This document shows, in pieces, positions 1-15,400 of a stretch of 64,000 nt of DNA (within the stretch, counting starts at the first letter, position 1; each line of letters starts with the position of its first letter). Source of the stretch: Nematostella vectensis (lineage: Eukaryota; Cnidaria; Anthozoa; Actiniaria; Edwardsiidae); contig NC_064046.1 in the NCBI RefSeq assembly GCF_932526225.1, forward strand, positions 2,358,001 through 2,422,000, read 5' to 3'. A program made the translations under genes and the position numbers. Below the pieces are notes generated by a model, which was not told the DNA's origin, did no database searches, and worked only from the letters and a program-made list of their open reading frames with translations.

Positions 1-226
1 AATACACTTTGTAATATTAAGATTTTAGTTTCCTTTTACAACAAATACATGTCTTAATAATAAACTAGCGTGATATTTTTTAGTTTAGTGCATTAATCCC
101 CATAGGGTCCGGGGGAGCCATTATCAGTAGGGACGTAGCTGTGCACCCCCACCCCCATCCCCTCAGTTTTATAAATGTCTCTGTATCCCACACTCCAAGT
201 TATTAGAGGCCCTCTAAGGGCCTGAT
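1..226. other. Non-coding flank, nothing recognised
   Basis: Downstream flank of the kinase gene. It includes a CCCATAGGGTCC string also seen near 37410 and a C-rich stretch. No ORF or RNA gene is supported. Confidence 0.5.
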
Positions 227-237
227 TTTATTTTATT
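227..237 (-). terminator. Polyadenylation signals for the alpha-kinase gene
   Basis: Two overlapping AATAAA hexamers on the minus strand (TTTATT at 227-232 and 232-237), 36-46 bp beyond the stop codon. Confidence 0.6.
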
Positions 238-272
238 TTTGAGGGGTAAAGGGTGATCAAGAAAAGTGATTT

Positions 273-488
273 TCAACGAATCACCATCCTGACTCGCTGC
301 AACAGTACGGCGAAGTAGTTGGGAACTGTTCCCCCTTCAAAATCAAAATCAGGATTCGAAGGGTTTGTCCGCGGAAGGCCAAGAGCCTTACACATGCTAT
401 TGCAGTGGTGATCTTTCAAGAATATATGGATTCCCATTGGACCAAAGTTTCCTTTTCCATACCGACTCGTAAGTGGGTTAGTATGGAT
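273..488 (-). CDS. Alpha-kinase C-terminal exon (GKGNFG and zinc-site segment)
   Basis: Acceptor TTTTATTACAG| leads into 71 codons and TGA (273-275). It starts IHTNPLTSRYGKGNFG and continues GIHIFLKDHHCNSMCKALGL. G-x-G-N-x-G is the family's glycine-rich loop, and the H-x-C-N-x-x-C pattern holds the structural zinc of alpha-kinases. About 35 further residues without a recognised domain follow. Confidence 0.85.
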   Translation of the reverse strand: MHTNPLTSRYGKGNFGPMGIHIFLKDHHCNSMCKALGLPRTNPSNPDFDFEGGTVPNYFAVLLQRVRMVIR

Positions 489-3400
489 CTGTAATAAAAC
501 GAGAATTTTTATTTAAAAAGTTATCTGTTCTTAATAAAATAAAATATCCAGGGACAAGTATTACTCATTCTTTTACTATCTTTAACGTGTTGGACATTTA
601 CCTGTGGGTCAGTGTAATCATTGTTTACCCCCTGGATATCGCATACGAGTTCCTGGCCGCCTGTGATGTCATACGTGAAGTGGCTGAAAGCCTATGAAGG
701 AGTCGAATGTCAGACTACAGGGGCACTTCTGAGCCTCATGTTAACTCTAAAAGACGCACAGACGCCTTTTTCCCATACCTGTTTTTTAAGCAATAGATAA
801 GGATGAACCTGCAGAATTGTTTTGGTCATTCCCCCCAAAACCACCACCACCACCTTCACCTTGAGAAGTATGCCCAGTCCTCAGGCCTCCTATCTGCCTG
901 AGATAATATCCATGATGTTACCTCATCAGCCCCTCCCCACTCGGGAAATAGTGCCCAAGGTGGCTCATTACCAGGCCCTCCCATCTTGCCCTGGGAAAAA
1001 GCATGTTTTTGATCCCACTCCCTTTTGGCATCATTGAACCCTTCACTCCGCCTTGGAATAGTGTCAATACATGAGGTGTTACCCTGGGTGTCATGGAACC
1101 CTTCACCCCCCTTGGAATAGTGTCCATACCTTGAAGGTTACCCTAGGTGTTATGGAACTCTTCACTCCCTTTTGGAATAGTGTCCATACCTGGGGTGTTA
1201 TCCTGGGTGTCATGGAACCCTTTACTCCCCCTTGGAATGGTGTCCATACCTGGGGTGTTACCCTGGGTGTCATGGAACCCTTCACTCCCCCATGGAATAG
1301 TGTCCATACCTGGGGTGTTACCCTGGGTGTCATGGAACCCTTCACTCCCCCCCCCTCCTTGGAATAGTGTCCATACCTGGGGTGTTACCCTGGGTGTCAT
1401 GGAACCCTTTACTCCCCCTTGGAATGGTGTACATACCTGGGGTGTTACCCTGGGTGTCATGGAACCCTTTACTCCCCCTTGAAATAGTGTCCATACCTGG
1501 GGTGTTACCCTGGGTATCATGGAACCCTTCACTCACCCTTGGAATAGTGTCCATACCTGGGGTGTTACCCTGGGTGTCATGGAACCCTTCACTCCCCCTT
1601 GGAATAGTGTCCATACCTGGGGTGTTACCTTGGGTGTCATGGAACCCTTCACTCCGCCTTGGAATAGTGTCAATACATGGGGTGTTACCCTGGGTGTCAT
1701 GGAACCCTTCACTCCCCCTTGGAATAGTGTCCATACCTGAGGTGTTACCCTGGGTATCATGGAACCCTTCACTCACCCTTGGAATAGTGTCCATACCTGG
1801 GGTGTTACCCTGGGTATCATGGAACCCTTCACTCACCCTTGGAATAGTGTCCATACCTGGGGTGTTACCCTGAGTGTCATGGAACCCTTCACCCCCTTGG
1901 AATAGTGTCCATACCTGGGGTGTTACCTTGGGTGTCATGGAACCCTTCACTCCCCCTTGGAATGTGTCCATACCTGGGGTGTTACCCTGGGTGTCATGGA
2001 ACCCTTCACTCCCCCATGGAATAGTGTCCATACATGGGGTGTTACCCTGGGTGTCATGGAACCCTTCACTCCGCCTTGGAATAGTGTCAATACATGGGGT
2101 GTTACCCTGGGTGTCATGGAACCCTTCACCCCCCTTGGAATAGTGTCCATACCTGGGGCGTTACCTTGGGTGTCATGGAACCCTTCACTCCGCCTTGGAA
2201 TAGTGTCAATACATGGGGTGTTACCCTGGGTGTCATGGAACCCTTCACCCCCCTTGGAATGGTGTCCATACCTGGGGTGTTACCCTGGGTGTCATAAAAC
2301 CCTTCACTCCCCCTTGGAATAGTGCCCATACCTGGGGTGTTACCCTGGGTGTCATGAAACCCTCCCCCTCCCCCCCCCTTGGAATGTGTCCATACCTGGG
2401 GTGTTACCCTGGGTGTCATGGAACCCTTCACTCACCCTTGGAATAGTGTCCATACCTGGGGTGTTACCCTGGGTGTCATGGAACCCTTCACTCCCCCTTG
2501 GAATAGTGTCCATACCTGGGGTGTTACCTTGGGTGTCATGGAACCCTTCACTCCGCCTTGGAATAGTGTCAATACATGGGGTGTTACCCTGGGTGTCATG
2601 GAACCCTTCACTCCCCCTTGGAATGGTGTCCATACCTGGGGTGTTACCCTGGGTATCATGGAACCCTTCACTCACCCTTGGAATAGTGTCCATACCTGGG
2701 GTGTTACCCTGGGTATCATGGAACCCTTCACTCACCCTTGGAATAGTGTCCATACCTGGGGTGTTACCCTGGGTGTCATGGAACCCTTCACCCCCCTTGG
2801 AATAGTGTCCATACCTGGGGTGTTACCTTGGGTGTCATGGAACCCTTCACTCCCCCTTGGAATGTGTCTATACCTGGGGTGTTACCCTGGGTGTCATGGA
2901 ACCCTTCACTCCCCCATGGAATAGTGTCCATACCTGGGGTGTTACCCTGGGTGTCATGCAACCCTTCACTCCCTTTTGGAATAGTGTCCATACCTTGGGT
3001 GTTACCTTGGGTGTCATGGAACCCTTTACTCCCCCTTGGAATGGTGTCCATACATGGGGTGTTACCCTGGGTGTCATGGAACCCTTCACTCCGCCTTGGA
3101 ATAGTGTCAATACATGGGGTGTTACCCTGGGTGTCATGGAACCCTTCACCCCCCTTATAATAGTGTCCATACCTGGGGCGTTACCTTGGGTGTCATGGAA
3201 CCTTTCACTCCGCCTTGGAATAGTGTCAATACATGGGGTGTTACCCTGGGTGTCATGGAACCCTTCACCCCCCTTGGAATGGTGTCCACACCTGGGGTGT
3301 TACCTTGGGTGTCATGGAACCCTTCACCCCCCTTGGAATAGTGTCCATACCTTGAAGGTTACCCTAGGTGTTATGGAACTCTTCACTCCCTTTTGGAACA

Positions 3401-6400
3401 GTGTCCATACCTGGGGTGTTATCCTGGGTGTCATGGAACCCTTTACTCCCCCTTGGAATGGTGTCCATACCTGGGGTGTTACCCTGGGTGTCATGGAACC
3501 CTTCACTCCCCCATGGAATAGTGTCCATACCTGGGGTGTTACCCTGGGTGTCATGGAACCCTTCACTCCCCCCCCCCCCTTGGAATAGTGTCCATACCTG
3601 GGGTGTTACCCTGGGTGTCATGGAACCCTTTACTCCCCCTTGGAATGGTGTCCATACCTGGGGTGTTACCCTGGGTGTCATGGAACCCTTTACTCCCCCT
3701 TGGAATAGTGTCCATACCTGGGGTGTTACCCTGGGTATCATGGAACCCTTCACTCACCCTTGGAATAGTGTCCATACCTGGAGTGTTACCCTGGGTGTCA
3801 TGGAACCCTTCACTCCCCCTTGGAATAGTGTCCATACCTGGGGTGTTACCTTGGGTGTCATGGAACCCTTCACTCCGCCTTGGAATAGTGTCAATACATG
3901 GGGTGTTACCCTGGGTGTCATGGAACCCTTCACTCCCCCTTGGAATAGTGTCCATACCTGGGGTGTTACCCTGGGTATCATGGAACCCTTCACTCACCCT
4001 TGGAATAGTGTCCATACCTGGGGTGTTACCCTGGGTATCATGGAACCCTTCACTCACCCTTGGAATAGTGTCCATACCTGAGGTGTTACCCTGAGTGTCA
4101 TGGAACCCTTCACCCCCTTGGAATAGTGTCCATACCTGGGGTGTTACCTTGGGTGTCATGGAACCCTTCACTCCCCCTTGGAATGTGTCCATACCTGGGG
4201 TGTTACCCTGGGTGTCATGGAACCCTTCACTCCCCCATGGAATAGTGTCCATACATGGGGTGTTACCCTGGGTGTCATGGAACCCTTCACTCCGCCTTGG
4301 AATAGTGTCAATACATGGGGTGTTACCCTGGGTGTCATGGAACCCTTCACCCCCCTTGGAATAGTGTCCATACCTGGGGCATTACCTTGGGTGTCATGGA
4401 ACCCTTCACTCCGCCTTGAAATAGTGTCAATACATGGGGTGTTACCCTGGGTGTCATGGAACCCTTCACCCCCCTTGGAATGGTGTCCATACCTGGGGTG
4501 TTACCCTGGGTGTCATAAAACCCTTCACTCCCCCTTGGAATAGTGCCCATACCTGGGGTGTTACCCTGGGTGTCATGAAACCCTCCCCCTCCCCCCCCCT
4601 TGGAATGTGTCCATACCTGGGGTGTTACCCTGGGTATCATGGAACCCTTCACTCACCCTTGGAATAGTGTCCATACCTGGGGTGTTACCCTGGGTGTCAT
4701 GGAACCCTTCACTCCCCCTTGGAATAGTGTCCATACCTGGGGTGTTACCTTGGGTGTCATGGAACCCTTCACTCCGCCTTGGAATAGTGTCAATACATGG
4801 GGTGTTACCCTGGGTGTCATGAAACCCTTCACTCCCCCTTGGAATAGTGTCCATATTGGGGTGTTACCCTGGGTATCATGGAACCCTTCACTCACCCTTG
4901 GAATAGTGTCCATACCTGGGGTGTTACCCTGGGTATCATGGAACCCTTCACTCACCCTTGGAATAGTGTCCATACCTGGGGTGTTACCCTGGGTGTCATG
5001 GAACCCTTCACCCCCCTTGGAATAGTGTCCATACCTGGGGTGTTACCTTGGGTGTCATGGAACCCTTCACTCCCCCTTGGAATGTGTCTATACCTGGGGT
5101 GTTACCCTGGGTGTCATTGAACCCTTCACTCCCCCATGGAATAGTGTCCATACCTGGGGTGTTACCCTGGGTGTCATGCAACCCTTCACTCCCTTTTGGA
5201 ATAGTGTCCATACCTTGGGTGTTACCTTGGGTGTCATGGAACCCTTTACTCCCCCTTGGAATGGTGTCCATACATGGGGTGTTACCCTGGGTGTCATGGA
5301 ACCCTTCACTCCGCCTTGGAAAAGTGTCAATACATGGGGTGATACCCTGGGTGTCATGGAACCCTTCACCCCCCTTATAATAGTGTCCATACCTGGGGCG
5401 TTACCTTGGGTGTCATGAAACCTTTCACTCCGCCTTGGAATAGTGTCAATACATGGGGTGTTACCCTGGGTGTCATGGAACCCTTCACCCCCCTTGGAAT
5501 GGTGTCCACACCTGGGGTGTTACCTTGGGTGTCATGGAACCCTTCACTCCCCCTTGGAATAGTGTCCATACCTTGGGCGTTACCCTGGGTGTCATGGAAC
5601 CTTTCACCCCCCCTTGGAATGTGTCCATACCTGGGGTGTTACCCTGGGTGTCATGGAACCCTTCACTCCCCCTTGGAATAGTGTCCATACCTGGTGTGTC
5701 ACCCTGGGTGTCATGGAACCCTTCACTTCGCCTTGAAATAGTGTCAATACATGGGGTGTTACCCAGGGTGTCATGGAACCCTTCACTCCCCCTTGGAATA
5801 GTGTCAATACATGGGGTGTTACCTTGGGTGTCATGGAACCCTTCACTCCGCCTTGGAATAGTGTCCATACCTGGGGTGTTACCCTGGGTGTCATGAAACC
5901 CTTTACTCCCCATTGGAATGTGTCCATACCTGGGGTGTTACCCTGGGTGTCATGGAACCCTTGACTCCCCCTTGGAATGTGTCCATACCTGGGGTGTTAC
6001 CCTGGGTGTCATGAAACCCTTCACTCACCCTTGGAATAGTGTCCATACCTGGGGTGTTACCTTGGGTGTCATGGAACCCTTCACTCCCTTTTGGAATGGT
6101 GTCCATACCTGGGGTGTTACCATGGGTGTCATGGAACCCTTCACTCCCCCTTGGAATAGTGTCCATACCTTGGGCGTTACCTTGGGTGTCATGGAACCCT
6201 TTACTCCCCCTTGGAATGGTGTCCATACCTGGGGTGTTACCCTGGGTGTCATGGAACCCTTCACTCCCCCTTGGAATAGTGTCCATACCTGGGGTGTTAC
6301 CTTGGGTGTCATGGAACCCTTCACTACCCCTTGGAATAGTGTCCATACCTGGGGTGTTACCCTGGGTGTCATGGAACCCTTCACTCCCTTTTGGAATAGT

Positions 6401-9400
6401 GTCCATACCTGGGGTGTTACCCTGGGTGTCATGGAACCCTTCACTCCCCCTTGGAATAGTGTCCACACCTGGGGTGTTACCTTTGGTGTCATGGAACCCT
6501 TTACTCCCCCTTGGAATGGTGTCCATACCTGGGGTGTTACCCTGGGTGTCATGGAACCCTTCACTCCCCCTTGGAATAGTGTCCATACCTGGGGTGTTAC
6601 CCTGGGTGTCATGGAACCCTTCACTTCGCCTTGGAATAGTGTCCATACCTGGGGTGTTACCCTGGGTGTCATGAATTCCTTCACTTCGCCTTGGAATAGT
6701 GTCAATACATGGGGTGTTACCCTGGGTGTCATGGAACCCTTCACTCCCCCTTGGAATAGTGTCCATACCTGGGGTGTTACCTTGGGTGTCATGGAACCCT
6801 TTACTCCCCCTTGAAATGGTGTCCATACCTGGGGTGTTACTCTGGGTGTCATGGAACCCTTCACTCCCCCTTGGAATAGTGTCCATACCTGGGGTGTTAC
6901 CTTGGGTGTCATGGAACCCTTCACCCCCCTTGGAATAGTGTCCATACATGGGGTGTTACCCTGGGTGTCATGGAACCCTTCACTCCCCCTTGGAATAGTG
7001 TCCATACCTGGGGTGTTACCTTGGGTGTCATGGAACCCTTTACTCCCCCTTGGAATGGTGTCCATACCTGGGGTGTTACCCTGGGTGTCATGGAACCCTT
7101 CACTCCCCCTTGGAATAGTGTCCATACATGGGGTGTTACCCTGGGTGTCATGGAACCCTTCACCCCCCTTGGAATAGTGTCCATACCTTGAAGGTTACCC
7201 TAGGTGTTATGGAACTCTTCACTCCCTTTTGGAATAGTGTCCATACCTGGGGTGTTATCCTGGGTGTCATGGAACCCTTTACTCCCCCTTGGAATGGTGT
7301 CCATACCTGGGGTGTTACCCTGGGTGTCATGGAACCCTTCACTCCCCCATGGAATAGTGTCCATACCTGGGGTGTTACCCTGGGTGTCATGGAACCCTTC
7401 ACTCCCCCCCCCTTGGAATAGTGTCCATACCTGGGGTGTTACCCTGGGTGTCATGGAACCCTTTACTCCCCCTTGGAATGGTGTCCATACCTGGGGTGTT
7501 ACCCTGGGTGTCATGGAACCCTTCACTCCCCCTTGGAATAGTGTCCATACCTGGGGTGTTACCCTGGGTATTATGGAACCCTTCACTCACCCTTGGAATA
7601 GTGTCCATACCTGGGGTGTTACCCTGGGTGTCATGGAACCCTTCACTCCCCCTTGGAATAGTGTCCATACCTGGGGTGTTACCTTGGGTGTCATGGAACC
7701 CTTCACTCCGCCTTGGAATAGTGTCAATACATGGGGTGTTACCCTGGGTGTCATGGAACCCTTCACTCCCCCTTGGAATAGTGTCCATACCTGGGGTGTT
7801 ACCCTGGGTATCATGGAACCCTTCACTCACCCTTGGAATAGTGTCCATACCTGGGGTGTTACCCTGGGTATAATGGAACCCTTCACTCACCCCTGGAATA
7901 GTGTCCATACTTGGGGTGTTACCCTGAGTGTCATGGAACCCTTCACCCCCTTGGAATAGTGTCCATACCTGGGGTGTTACCTTGGGTGTCATGGAACCCT
8001 TCACTCCCCCTTGGAATGTGTCCATACCTGGGGTGTTACCCTGGGTGTCATGGAACCCTTCACTCCCCCATGGAATAGTGTCCATACCTGGGGTGTTACC
8101 CTGGGTGTCATGCAACCCTTCACTCCCTTTTGGAATAGTGTCCATACCTTGGGTGTTACCTTGGGTGTCATGGAACCCTTTACTCCCCTTTGGAATGGTG
8201 TCCATACATGGGGTGTTACCTTGGGTGTCATGGAACCCTTCACTCCCCCTTGGAATAGTGTCAATACATGAGGTCTTACCCTGGGTGTCATGGAACCCTT
8301 CACCCCCCTTGGAATAGTGTCCATACCTGGGGCGTTACCTTGGGTGTCATGGAACCCTTCACTCCGCCTTGGAATAGTGTCAATACATGGGGTGTTACCC
8401 TGGGTGTCATGGAACCCTTCACCCCCCTTGGAATGGTGTCCATACCTGGGGTGTTACCCTGGGTGTCATAAAACCCTTCACTCCCCCTTGGAATAGTGTC
8501 CATACCTGGGGTGTTACCCTGGGTGTCATGAAACCCTCCCCCTCCCCCCCCCCCCTTGGAATGTGTCCATACCTGGGGTGTTACCCTGGGTATCATAGAA
8601 CCCTTCACTCACCCTTGGAATAGTGTCCATACCTGGGGTGTTACCCTGGGTGTCATGGAACCCTTCACTCCCCCTTGGAATAGTGTCCATACCTGGGGTG
8701 CTACCTTGGGTGTCATGGAACCCTTCACTCCGCCTTGGAATAGTGTCAATACATGGGGTGTTACCCTGGGTATCATGGAACCCTTCACTCACCCTTGGAA
8801 TAGTGTCCATACCTGGGGTGTTACCCTGGGTATCATGGAACCCTTCACTCACCCTTGGAATAGTGTCCATACCTGGGGTGTTACCCTGGGTGTCATGGAA
8901 CCCTTCATCCCCCTTGGAATAGTGTCTATACCTGGGGTGTTACCTTGGGTGTCATGGAACCCTTCACTCCCCCTTGGAATGTGTCCATACCTGGGGTGTT
9001 ACCCTGGGTGTCATGGAACCCTTCACTCCCCCATGGAATAGTGTCCATACCTGGGGTGTTACCCTGGGTATCATGGAACCCTTCACTCACCCCTGGAATA
9101 GTGTCCATACCTGGGGTGTTACCCTGAGTGTCATGGAACCCTTCACCCCCTTGGAATAGTGTCCATACCTGGGGTGTTACCTTGGGTGTCATGGAACCCT
9201 TCACTCCCCCTTGGAATGTGTCCATACCTGGGGTGTTACCCTGGGTGTCATGGAACCCTTCACTCCCCCATGGAATAGTGTCCATACCTGGGGTGTTACC
9301 CTGGGTGTCATGCAACCCTTCACTCCCTTTTGGAATAGTGTCCATACCTTGGGTGTTACCTTGGGTGTCATGGAACCCTTTACTCCCCTTTGGAATGGTG

Positions 9401-12400
9401 TCCATACATGGGGTGTTACCCTGGGTGTCATGGAACCCTTCACTCCGCCTTGGAATAGTGTCAATACATGAGGTCTTACCCTGGGTGTCATGGAACCATT
9501 CACCCCCCTTGGAATAGTGTCTATACCTGGGGCGTTACCTTGGGTGTCATGGAACCCTTCACTCCGCCTTGGAATAGTGTCAATACATGGGGTGTTACCC
9601 TGGGTGTCATGGAACCCTTCACCCCCCTTGGAATGGTGTCCATACCTGGGGTGTTACCCTGGGTGTCATAAAACCCTTCACTCCCCCTTGGAATAGTGTC
9701 CATACCTGGGGTGTTACCCTGGGTGTCATGAAACCCTCCCCCTCCCCCCCCCCCTTGGAATGTGTCCATACCTGGGGTGTTACCCTGGGTATCATAGAAC
9801 CCTTCACTCACCCTTGGAATAGTGTCCATACCTGGGGTGTTACCTTGGGTGTCATGGAACCCTTCACTCCGCCTTGGAATAGTGTCAATACATGGGGTGT
9901 TACCCTGGGTGTCATGAATTCCTTCACTCCCCCTTGGAATAGTGTCCATACCTGGGGTGTTACCCTGGGTATCATGGAACCCTTCACTCACCCCTGGAAT
10001 AGTGTCCATACCTGGGGTGTTACCCTGAGTGTCATGGAACCCTTCACCCCCTTGGAATAGTGTCCATACCTGGGGTGTTACCTTGGGTGTCATGGAACCC
10101 TTCACTCCCCCTTGGAATGTGTCCATACCTGGGGTGTTACCCTGGGTGTCATGGAACCCTTCACTCCCCCATGGAATAGTGTCCATACCTGGGGTGTTAC
10201 CCTGGGTGTCATGCAACCCTTCACTCCCTTTTGGAATAGTGTCCATACCTTGGGTGTTACCTTGGGTGTCATGGAACCCTTTACTCCCCTTTGGAATGGT
10301 GTCCATACATGGGGTGTTACCCTGGGTGTCATGGAACCCTTCACTCCGCCTTGGAATAGTGTCAATACATGAGGTCTTACCCTGGGTGTCATGGAACCAT
10401 TCACCCCCCTTGGAATAGTGTCTATACCTGGGGCGTTACCTTGGGTGTCATGGAACCCTTCACTCCGCCTTGGAATAGTGTCAATACATGGGGTGTTACC
10501 CTGGGTGTCATGGAACCCTTCACCCCCCTTGGAATGGTGTCCATACCTGGGGTGTTACCCTGGGTGTCATAAAACCCTTCACTCCCCCTTGGAATAGTGT
10601 CCATACCTGGGGTGTTACCCTGGGTGTCATGAAACCCTCCCCCTCCCCCCCCCTTGGAATGTGTCCATACCTGGGGTGTTACCCTGGGTATCATAGAACC
10701 CTTCACTCACCCTTGGAATAGTGTCCATACCTGGGGTGTTACCTTGGGTGTCATGGAACCCTTCACTCCGCCTTGGAATAGTGTCAATACATGGGGTGTT
10801 ACCCTGGGTGTCATGGAATCCTTCACTCCCCCTTGGAATAGTGTCCATACCTGGGGTGTTACCCTGAGTATCATGGAACCCTTCACTCACCCTTGGAATA
10901 GTGTCCATACCTGGGGTGTTACCCTGGGTGTCATGGAACCCTTCACTCCCCCTTGGAATAGTGTCCATACCTGGGGTGTTACCTTGGGTGTCATGGAACC
11001 CTTCACTCCGCCTTGGAATAGTGTCAATACATGGGGTGTTACCCTGGGTGTCATGGAACCCTTCACCCCCCTTGGAATGGTGTCCATACCTGGGGTGTTA
11101 CCCTGGGTGTCATAAAACCCTTCACTCCCCCTTGGAATAGTGTCCATACCTTGGGTGTTACCCTGGGTGTCATGAAACCCTCCCCCTCCCCCCCCCCCTT
11201 GGAATGTGTCCATACCTGGGGTGTTACCCTGGGTATCATAGAACCCTTCACTCACCCTTGGAATAGTGTCCATACCTGGGGTGTTACCTTGGGTGTCATG
11301 GAACCCTTCACTCCGCCTTGGAATAGTGTCAATACATGGGGTGTTACCCTGGGTGTCATGGAATCCTTCACTCCCCCTTGGAATAGTGTCCATACCTGGG
11401 GTGTTACCCTGAGTATCATGGAACCCTTCACTCACCCTTGGAATAGTGTCCATACCTGGGGTGTTACCCTGGGTGTCATGGAACCCTTCACTCCCCCTTG
11501 GAATAGTGTCCATACCTGGGGTGTTACCTTGTGTGTCATGGAACCCTTCACTCCGCCTTGGAATAGTGTCAATACATGGGGTGTTACCCTGGGTGTCATG
11601 GAACCCTTCACTCCCCCTTGGAATAGTGTCCATACCTGGGGTGTTACCCTGGGTATCATGGAACCCTTCACTCACCCTTGGAATAGTGTCCATACCTGGG
11701 GTGTTACCCTGGGTATCATGGAACCCTTCACTCACCCTTGGAATAGTGTCCATACCTGGGGTGTTACCCTGGGTGTCATGGAACCCTTCACCCCCCTTGG
11801 AATAGTGTCCATACCTGGGGTGTTATTTTGGGTGTCATGGAACCCTTCACTCCCCCTTGGAATGTGTCCATACCTGGGGTGTTACCCTGGGTGTCATGGA
11901 ACCCTTCACTCCCCCATGGAATAGTGTCCATACCTGGGGTGTTACCCTGGGTGTTATGCAACCCTTCACTCCCTTTTGGAATAGTGTCCATACCTTGGGT
12001 GTTACCTTGGGTGTCATGGAACCCTTTACTCCCCCTTGGAATGGTGTCCATACATGGGGTGTTACCCTGGGTGTCATGAATTCCTTCACTTCGCCTTGGA
12101 ATAGTGTCAATACATGGGGTGTTACCCTGGGTGTCATGGAACCCTTCACTCCCCCTTGGAATAGTGTCCATACCTGGGGTGTTACCTTGGGTGTCATGGA
12201 ACCCTTTACTCCCCCTTGGAATGGTGTCCATACCTGGGGTGTTACTCTGGGTGTCATGGAACCCTTCACTCCCCCTTGGAATAGTGTCCATACCTGGGGT
12301 GTTACCTTGGGTGTCATGGAACCCTTCACTCCCCCTTGGAATAGTGTCGATACATGGGGTGTTACCCTGGGTGTCATGGAACCCTTCACTCCCCCTTGAA

Positions 12401-15400
12401 ATAGTGTCCATACCTGGGGTGTTACCTTGGGTGTCATGGAACCCTTTACTCCCCCTTGGAATGGTGTCCATACCTGGGGTGTTACCCTGGGTGTCATGGA
12501 ACCCTTCACTCCCCCTTGGAATAGTGTCCATACATGGGGTGTTACCCTGGGTGTCATAGAACCCTTCACCCCCCTTGGAATAGTGTCCATACCTTGAAGG
12601 TTACCCTAGGTGTTATGGAACTCTTCACTCCCTTTTGGAATAGTGTCCATACCTGGGGTGTTATCCTGGGTGTCATGGAACCCTTTACTCCCCCTTGGAA
12701 TGGTGTCCATACCTGGGGTGTTACCCTGGGTGTCATGGAACCCTTCACTCCCCCATGGAATAGTGTCCATACCTGGGGTGTTACCCTGGGTGTCATGGAA
12801 CCCTTCACTCCCCCCCCCTTGGAATAGTGTCCATACCTGGGGTGTTACCCTGGGTGTCATGGAACCCTTTACTCCCCCTTGGAATGGTGTCCATACCTGG
12901 GGTGTTACCCTGGGTGTCATGGAACCCTTCACTCCCCCTTGGAATAGTGTCCATACCTGGGGTGTTACCCTGGGTATCATGGAACCCTTCACTCACCCTT
13001 GGAATAGTGTCCATACCTGGGGTGTTACCCTGGGTGTCATGGAACCCTTCACTCCCCCTTGGAATAGTGTCCATACCTGGGGTGTTACCTTGGGTGTCAT
13101 GGAACCCTTCACTCCGCCTTGGAATAGTGTCAATACATGGGGTGTTACCCTGGGTGTCATGGAATCCTTCACTCCCCCTTGGAATAGTGTCCATACCTGG
13201 GGTGTTACCCTGAGTATCATGGAACCCTTCACTCACCCTTGGAATAGTGTCCATACCTGGGGTGTTACCCTGGGTATCATGGAACCCTTCACTCACCCCT
13301 GGAATAGTGTCCATACCTGGGGTGTTACCCTGAGTGTCATGGAACCCTTCACCCCCTTGGAATAGTGTCCATACCTGGGGTGTTACCTTGGGTGTCATGG
13401 AACCCTTCACTCCCCCTTGGAATGTGTCCATACCTGGTTTGTTACCCTGGGTGTCATGGAACCCTTCACTCCCCCATGGAATAGTGTCCATACCTGGGGT
13501 GTTACCCTGGGTGTCATGCAACCCTTCACTCCCTTTTGGAATAGTGTCCATACCTTGGGTGTTACCTTGGGTGTCATGGAACCCTTCACTCCGCCTTGGA
13601 AAAGTGTCAATACATGAGGTCTTACCCTGGGTGTCATGGAACCCTTCACCCCCCTTGGAATAGTGTCCATACCTGGGGCGTTACCTTGGGTGTCATGGAA
13701 CCCTTCACTCCGCCTTGGAATAGTGTCAATACATGGGGTGTTACCCTGGGTGTCATGGAACCCTTCACCCCCCTTGGAATGGTGTCCATACCTGGGGTGT
13801 TACCCTGGGTGTCATAAAACCCTTCACTCCCCCTTGGAATAGTGTCCATACCTGGGGTGTTACCCTGGGTGTCATGAAACCCTCCCCCTCCCCCCCCCCC
13901 TTGGAATGTGTCCATACCTGGGGTGTTACCCTGGGTATCATAGAACCCTTCACTCACATTTGGAATAGTGTCCATACCTGGGGTGTTACCCTGGGTGTCA
14001 TGGAACCCTTCACTCCTCCTTGGAATAGTGTCCATACCTGGGGTGTTACCTTGGGTGTCATGGAACCCTTCACTCCGCCTTGGAATAGTGTCAATACATG
14101 GGGTGTTACCCTGGGTGTCATGGAACCCTTCACTCCCCCTTGAAATAGTGTCCATACCTGGGGTGTTACCCTGGGTATCATGGAACCCTTCACTCACCCT
14201 TGGAATAGTGTCCATACCTGGGGTGTTACCCTGGGTATCATGGAACCCTTCACTCACCCTTGGAATAGTGTCCATACCTGGGGTGTTACCCTGGGTGTCA
14301 TGGAACCCTTCACCCCCCTTGGAATAGTGTCCATACCTGGGGTGTTACCTTGGGTGTCATGGAACCCTTCACTCCCCCTTGGAATGTGTCCATACCTGGG
14401 GTGTTACCCTGGGTGTCATGGAACCCTTCACTCCCCCATGGAATAGTGTCCATACCTTGGGTGTTACCCTGGGTATCATGGAACCCTTCACTCACCCCTG
14501 GAATAGTGTCCATACCTGGGGTGTTACCCTGAGTGTCATGGAACCCTTCACCCCCTTGGAATAGTGTCCATACCTGGGGTGTTACTTTGGGTGTCATGGA
14601 ACCCTTCACTCCCCCTTGGAATGTGTCCATACCTGGGGTGTTACCCTGGGTGTCATGGAACCCTTCACTCCCCCATAGAATAGTGTCCATACCTGGGGTG
14701 TTACCCTGGGAGTCATGCAACCCTTCACTCCCTTTTGGAATAGTTTCCATACCTTGGGTGTTACCTTGGGTGTCATGGAACCCTTTACTCCCCTTTGGAA
14801 TGGTGTCCATACATGGGGTGTTACCCTGGGTGTCATGGAACCCTTCACTCCGCCTTGGAATAGTGTCAATACATGAGGTCTTACCCTGGGTGTCATGGAA
14901 CCCTTCACCCCCCTTGGAATAGTGTCCATACCTGGGGCGTTACCTTGGGTGTCATGGAACCCTTCACTCCGCCTTGGAATAGTGTCAATACATGGGGTGT
15001 TACCCTGGGTGTCATGGAACCCTTCACCCCCCTTGGAATGGTGTCCATACCTGGGGTGTTACCCTGGGTGTCATAAAACCCTTCACTCCCCCTTGGAATA
15101 GTGTCCATACCTGGGGTGTTACCCTGGGTGTCATGAAACCCTCCCCCTCCCCCCCCCCCTTGGAATGTGTCCATACCTGGGGTGTTACCCTGGGTATCAT
15201 AGAACCCTTCACTCACCCTTGGAATAGTGTCCATACCTGGGGTGTTACCCTGGGTGTCATGGAACCCTTCACTCCCCCTTGGAATAGTGTCCATACCTGG
15301 GGTGTTACCTTGGGTGTCATGGAACCCTTCACTCCGCCTTGGAATAGTGTCAATACATGGGGTGTTACCCTGGGTGTCATGGAACCCTTCTGTTGTCGCC